Of a stretch of 44,235 bases of DNA, positions 42,036 through 44,235 are shown piece after piece (the stretch's first letter is position 1; each line of letters opens with the position of its first letter). The DNA comes from an uncultured Erysipelotrichaceae bacterium (lineage in GTDB: Bacteria > Bacillota_I > Bacilli_A > Erysipelotrichales > Erysipelotrichaceae): contig CANDJN010000016.1 in NCBI GenBank assembly GCA_947385085.1, forward strand, positions 1-44,235, given 5' to 3'. A model generated the notes under the pieces. It saw nothing but the letters and a program-made list of their open reading frames with translations. It made no database searches and was not told the DNA's origin. The position numbers were made by a program, and so were the translations under genes.

Positions 42036-44235
42036 ATGCGAAAGAAATGGTGTTTATTTAAATTTTGCTTATTAAGTATATCTTTGATAGGCGTAACCGT
42101 GGCTGGACATCATTACTATAACTTTCAGATGAATGCAGCGCCGGCAAATTTTCAATACTATCAGGCAGGCGATAGTATTGAAAGAACCAATACGCAATAT
42201 TTCAAAATAAATGGAATAAAATGGAAATTTATTTATTCTGATAATACGCGCAATCAAGGATACATTGTTTCCGAGAGTTTGATTAATAAGTTTACATGTC
42301 CAAACCAGATTTCAGCATCTGATGGTATAATGACTGCTTTGCGAGGAAACGCAGATAACTGTTTTGCAAAAATACAGTCGGATTATTCATCCAACGATAC
42401 AAAGGATATAACTGGAAAATTAATTGAGTCTATTAATCCTAGTATAGATTTTTCTACTCTTCGTTTAATGACTTTAGCTGAATACAACGAAATATCAAGA
42501 AACGATACAGATACAGCTGTTCTTAAATCTATTCGTAATGGTGGTGTTTGGTTAGACGCACATAACAGTGCTGGAAAACGTTTGTATTTTTATCCTACAA
42601 CTGCCAGCTCAGGCACTAAATATCCGGGTTACAAATATGTATTCCAGGATTTAAGTGCCAAAAGTGCTTTTTTTGCAGTATTTAAAATTAACTTACCACA
42701 AAAAGGTATTATTAAAACAATCACATCGGATCAGACCAGTATCACAAAAGCATCTACAGATGCGGTTAATGCCGCAAATAGTACTATTTTTAATATCGAT
42801 ACCACTGATGGAGAAGGACCATATGATTTCTCTGTGTATGATACCGATGCTAGCGGAAATGGTGTCGATACCAAACCATCAGATTATTTCTCATTGGAAT
42901 CGGATTCTACGCTGGGTAAAACAAAAGTTAAATTGATTAAAAAATTATCTGTTGGCGATTATTATTTTAAAGTAAAAGTTATGGATAAAAGTGAAAATGA
43001 AAAGTTGTATTATGATTCGTCTGATTTCACTAAAGATCCGTTTCGAACCATAGAAACCGTTGTACTCCATGTAGAAATCACCAAAGAATCGCCGACCATA
43101 ACTTTTGATGATCCCAATCTTACAAAGAAAAGCATAAAAGAGGCAACGGCAGGGTGGAGTGAAACCGCAACGGCAACTCCAAACAATGGCACAAAGATTA
43201 CCTACGCAAAAAGCGGAGGAAGCGTCAGACTTATCAACTATGATCCGGATACTGGGGCAATCTCATATACCGGTGGAACTGGCTTTGGCAAAGTTACCTT
43301 AAAAGCTACGGCGGATGATGATCCGAAAAGCGGCTATGATGATTATGATTCTGTGGAAACAACCAAAGACATTGTGATTTATCGTGAAGTCGATGGCAGT
43401 GTAAAGCCTCATAAAGCTTCTTCCAGTACCACATCGCCATCCTTTCAAACAAGTCAAGCCAATGTGAAACAGGGTGGAGAAATCGGGGAAATTATCGGAA
43501 TACTGGGTACACCGGATGATGCATCGACAACCGGAAAAACGACATACACATATGGCATTAAGAATGTCGATGATTATAACTATTTCAGTGTGAATGCCAG
43601 TACCGGGAAGATTACAACGACAGCGGACTTATCCACAACCACAGGAACTTACAATATAACCGTAACGGTGAGTGATAAGTGGAGCACGAAGGAAATTCTG
43701 ATAATGATTGATGTGGGATTGGCACCGGCAGAGAACCTGCAGTTTTATGAGAACAGTACTTTCAATACGGTGATCAATACAAAAACAGTGAAGTTCACCG
43801 ATACGAATGTGAGTGTATTCGCCACCGTAAAAGGAAGCAGTAATACAAATCCGGTGACCTATAAGGTACAGGATGGAAGTACGAATGTGATTACCATTAA
43901 TCAAAACACTGGCGCAGTCACAATCACAGGAACCGGAACGGTAACGATCGTGGCAGAGAAACAAGGCGCAAGCGGACAAGCCGATGCCAAAGCAGAATTA
44001 ACCTTTACGGTAACCGCAGGGGCACAAAATTTCATTTATACCACCGATTCTACCCATACTACAGAAAGACCAAAGACAGGTAATTACTATGATGTTCTAA
44101 CAGAAACATATGCATCAGGTAAAACCTTCAACGTATACACGGCAGGCAATCCAACCGGAAGTAATGTGACCTATCAGCTAAAGGCAGGAAGTCCAACGGA
44201 TGTGATATCGGTAGATAGTGATGGAACGATTCATA
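42036..44235 (+). CDS. Large secreted surface protein with cadherin/Ig-like repeats, 3' end outside window
   Basis: The frame stays open from the ATG at 42036 to the window end (733 codons), so the protein is truncated here. An N-terminal signal peptide (MRKKWCLFKFCLLSISLIGV, then an alanine-containing region) is followed by a unique domain of about 250 residues. After that come repeated beta-rich modules: DFSVYDTDASGNGVDTK, YFSVNASTGKITTTADL (the cadherin-like N-x-x-T-G-x-I-T pattern) and GAVTITGTGTVTIVAEK (bacterial Ig-like, group 2). Cysteines are rare. Such proteins are adhesins or surface-layer-type proteins, often anchored at the far C-terminus, which is not visible. GAAAGGG lies about 10 bases before the ATG. 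It follows the membrane-tethered sigma factor. Confidence 0.8.
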   Translation, partial: MRKKWCLFKFCLLSISLIGVTVAGHHYYNFQMNAAPANFQYYQAGDSIERTNTQYFKINGIKWKFIYSDNTRNQGYIVSESLINKFTCPNQISASDGIMTALRGNADNCFAKIQSDYSSNDTKDITGKLIESINPSIDFSTLRLMTLAEYNEISRNDTDTAVLKSIRNGGVWLDAHNSAGKRLYFYPTTASSGTKYPGYKYVFQDLSAKSAFFAVFKINLPQKGIIKTITSDQTSITKASTDAVNAANSTIFNIDTTDGEGPYDFSVYDTDASGNGVDTKPSDYFSLESDSTLGKTKVKLIKKLSVGDYYFKVKVMDKSENEKLYYDSSDFTKDPFRTIETVVLHVEITKESPTITFDDPNLTKKSIKEATAGWSETATATPNNGTKITYAKSGGSVRLINYDPDTGAISYTGGTGFGKVTLKATADDDPKSGYDDYDSVETTKDIVIYREVDGSVKPHKASSSTTSPSFQTSQANVKQGGEIGEIIGILGTPDDASTTGKTTYTYGIKNVDDYNYFSVNASTGKITTTADLSTTTGTYNITVTVSDKWSTKEILIMIDVGLAPAENLQFYENSTFNTVINTKTVKFTDTNVSVFATVKGSSNTNPVTYKVQDGSTNVITINQNTGAVTITGTGTVTIVAEKQGASGQADAKAELTFTVTAGAQNFIYTTDSTHTTERPKTGNYYDVLTETYASGKTFNVYTAGNPTGSNVTYQLKAGSPTDVISVDSDGTIH

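Noticed and set aside
1..44235. CRISPR array, rRNA, replication origin, intact insertion sequence
   Set aside because: No regular direct repeats with spacers, no rRNA-like sequence, no transposase with terminal repeats and no DnaA-box cluster were seen.

Overview
The window is chromosomal DNA from a low-to-moderate GC, Gram-positive-type bacterium. Strong AGGAGG-type ribosome binding sites, a zinc-ribbon S14, a zinc-type adenylate kinase, a FemA/FemX peptidoglycan-bridge enzyme, lipoproteins and a tRNA with an encoded CCA all point to Firmicutes. The spc operon has no rpmD (L30), map is missing after adk, and there is an ECF sigma factor with a membrane tail. Together these suggest the Erysipelotrichia side of the phylum; that placement is an inference.

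Region by region. 1-6.8 kb: the 3' part of an ABC-2-type permease, an Rpn-like PD-(D/E)XK nuclease on the minus strand, nagA, an AraC regulator, a glyoxalase-fold protein and a TfoX N-domain protein. 6.8-10.2 kb (minus strand): a TetR-antiporter pair behind a palindromic operator, and a FemX-like gene. 10.3-11.6 kb: a frameshifted helical-protein gene followed by a HAD phosphatase. 11.7-13.4 kb (minus): a predicted cytoplasmic protein joining a leukocidin-like pore-forming domain to a C-terminal BACON-like domain, which is the most unusual gene here. 13.6-17.2 kb: tRNA-Ala(UGC), with its own promoter and terminator, diverges from a TPP riboswitch that precedes a thiamine-precursor ABC transporter (permease, lipoprotein, ATPase) and a TatD-like hydrolase.

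17.5-31.5 kb is a contiguous S10-spc-alpha ribosomal cluster: rpsJ, rplC, rplD, rplW, rplB, rpsS, rplV, rpsC, rplP, rpmC, rpsQ, rplN, rplX, rplE, rpsN, rpsH, rplF, rplR, rpsE, rplO, secY, adk, infA, rpmJ, rpsM, rpsK, rpoA, rplQ. It has a strong promoter and structured leader before rpsJ, a second promoter before infA, and a hairpin terminator overlapping the rplQ stop. 31.6-35.6 kb holds envelope and accessory genes: a VanY-type carboxypeptidase, an O-methyltransferase, a membrane-anchored acidic protein with an RraB-like domain, and a DUF308-like membrane protein fused to what looks like a permuted papain-fold enzyme. 35.7-40.2 kb is the str operon (rpsL, rpsG, fusA, tuf), placed after the alpha operon instead of before S10.

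40.3-44.2 kb: a decayed Fic-family pseudogene, an ECF sigma factor with a transmembrane and extracytoplasmic extension, and the 5' part of a very large secreted surface protein with cadherin/Ig-like repeats that runs off the window. The sigma-adhesin pair may be a signalling/output module. No CRISPR array, intact insertion sequence, rRNA or replication origin was seen.
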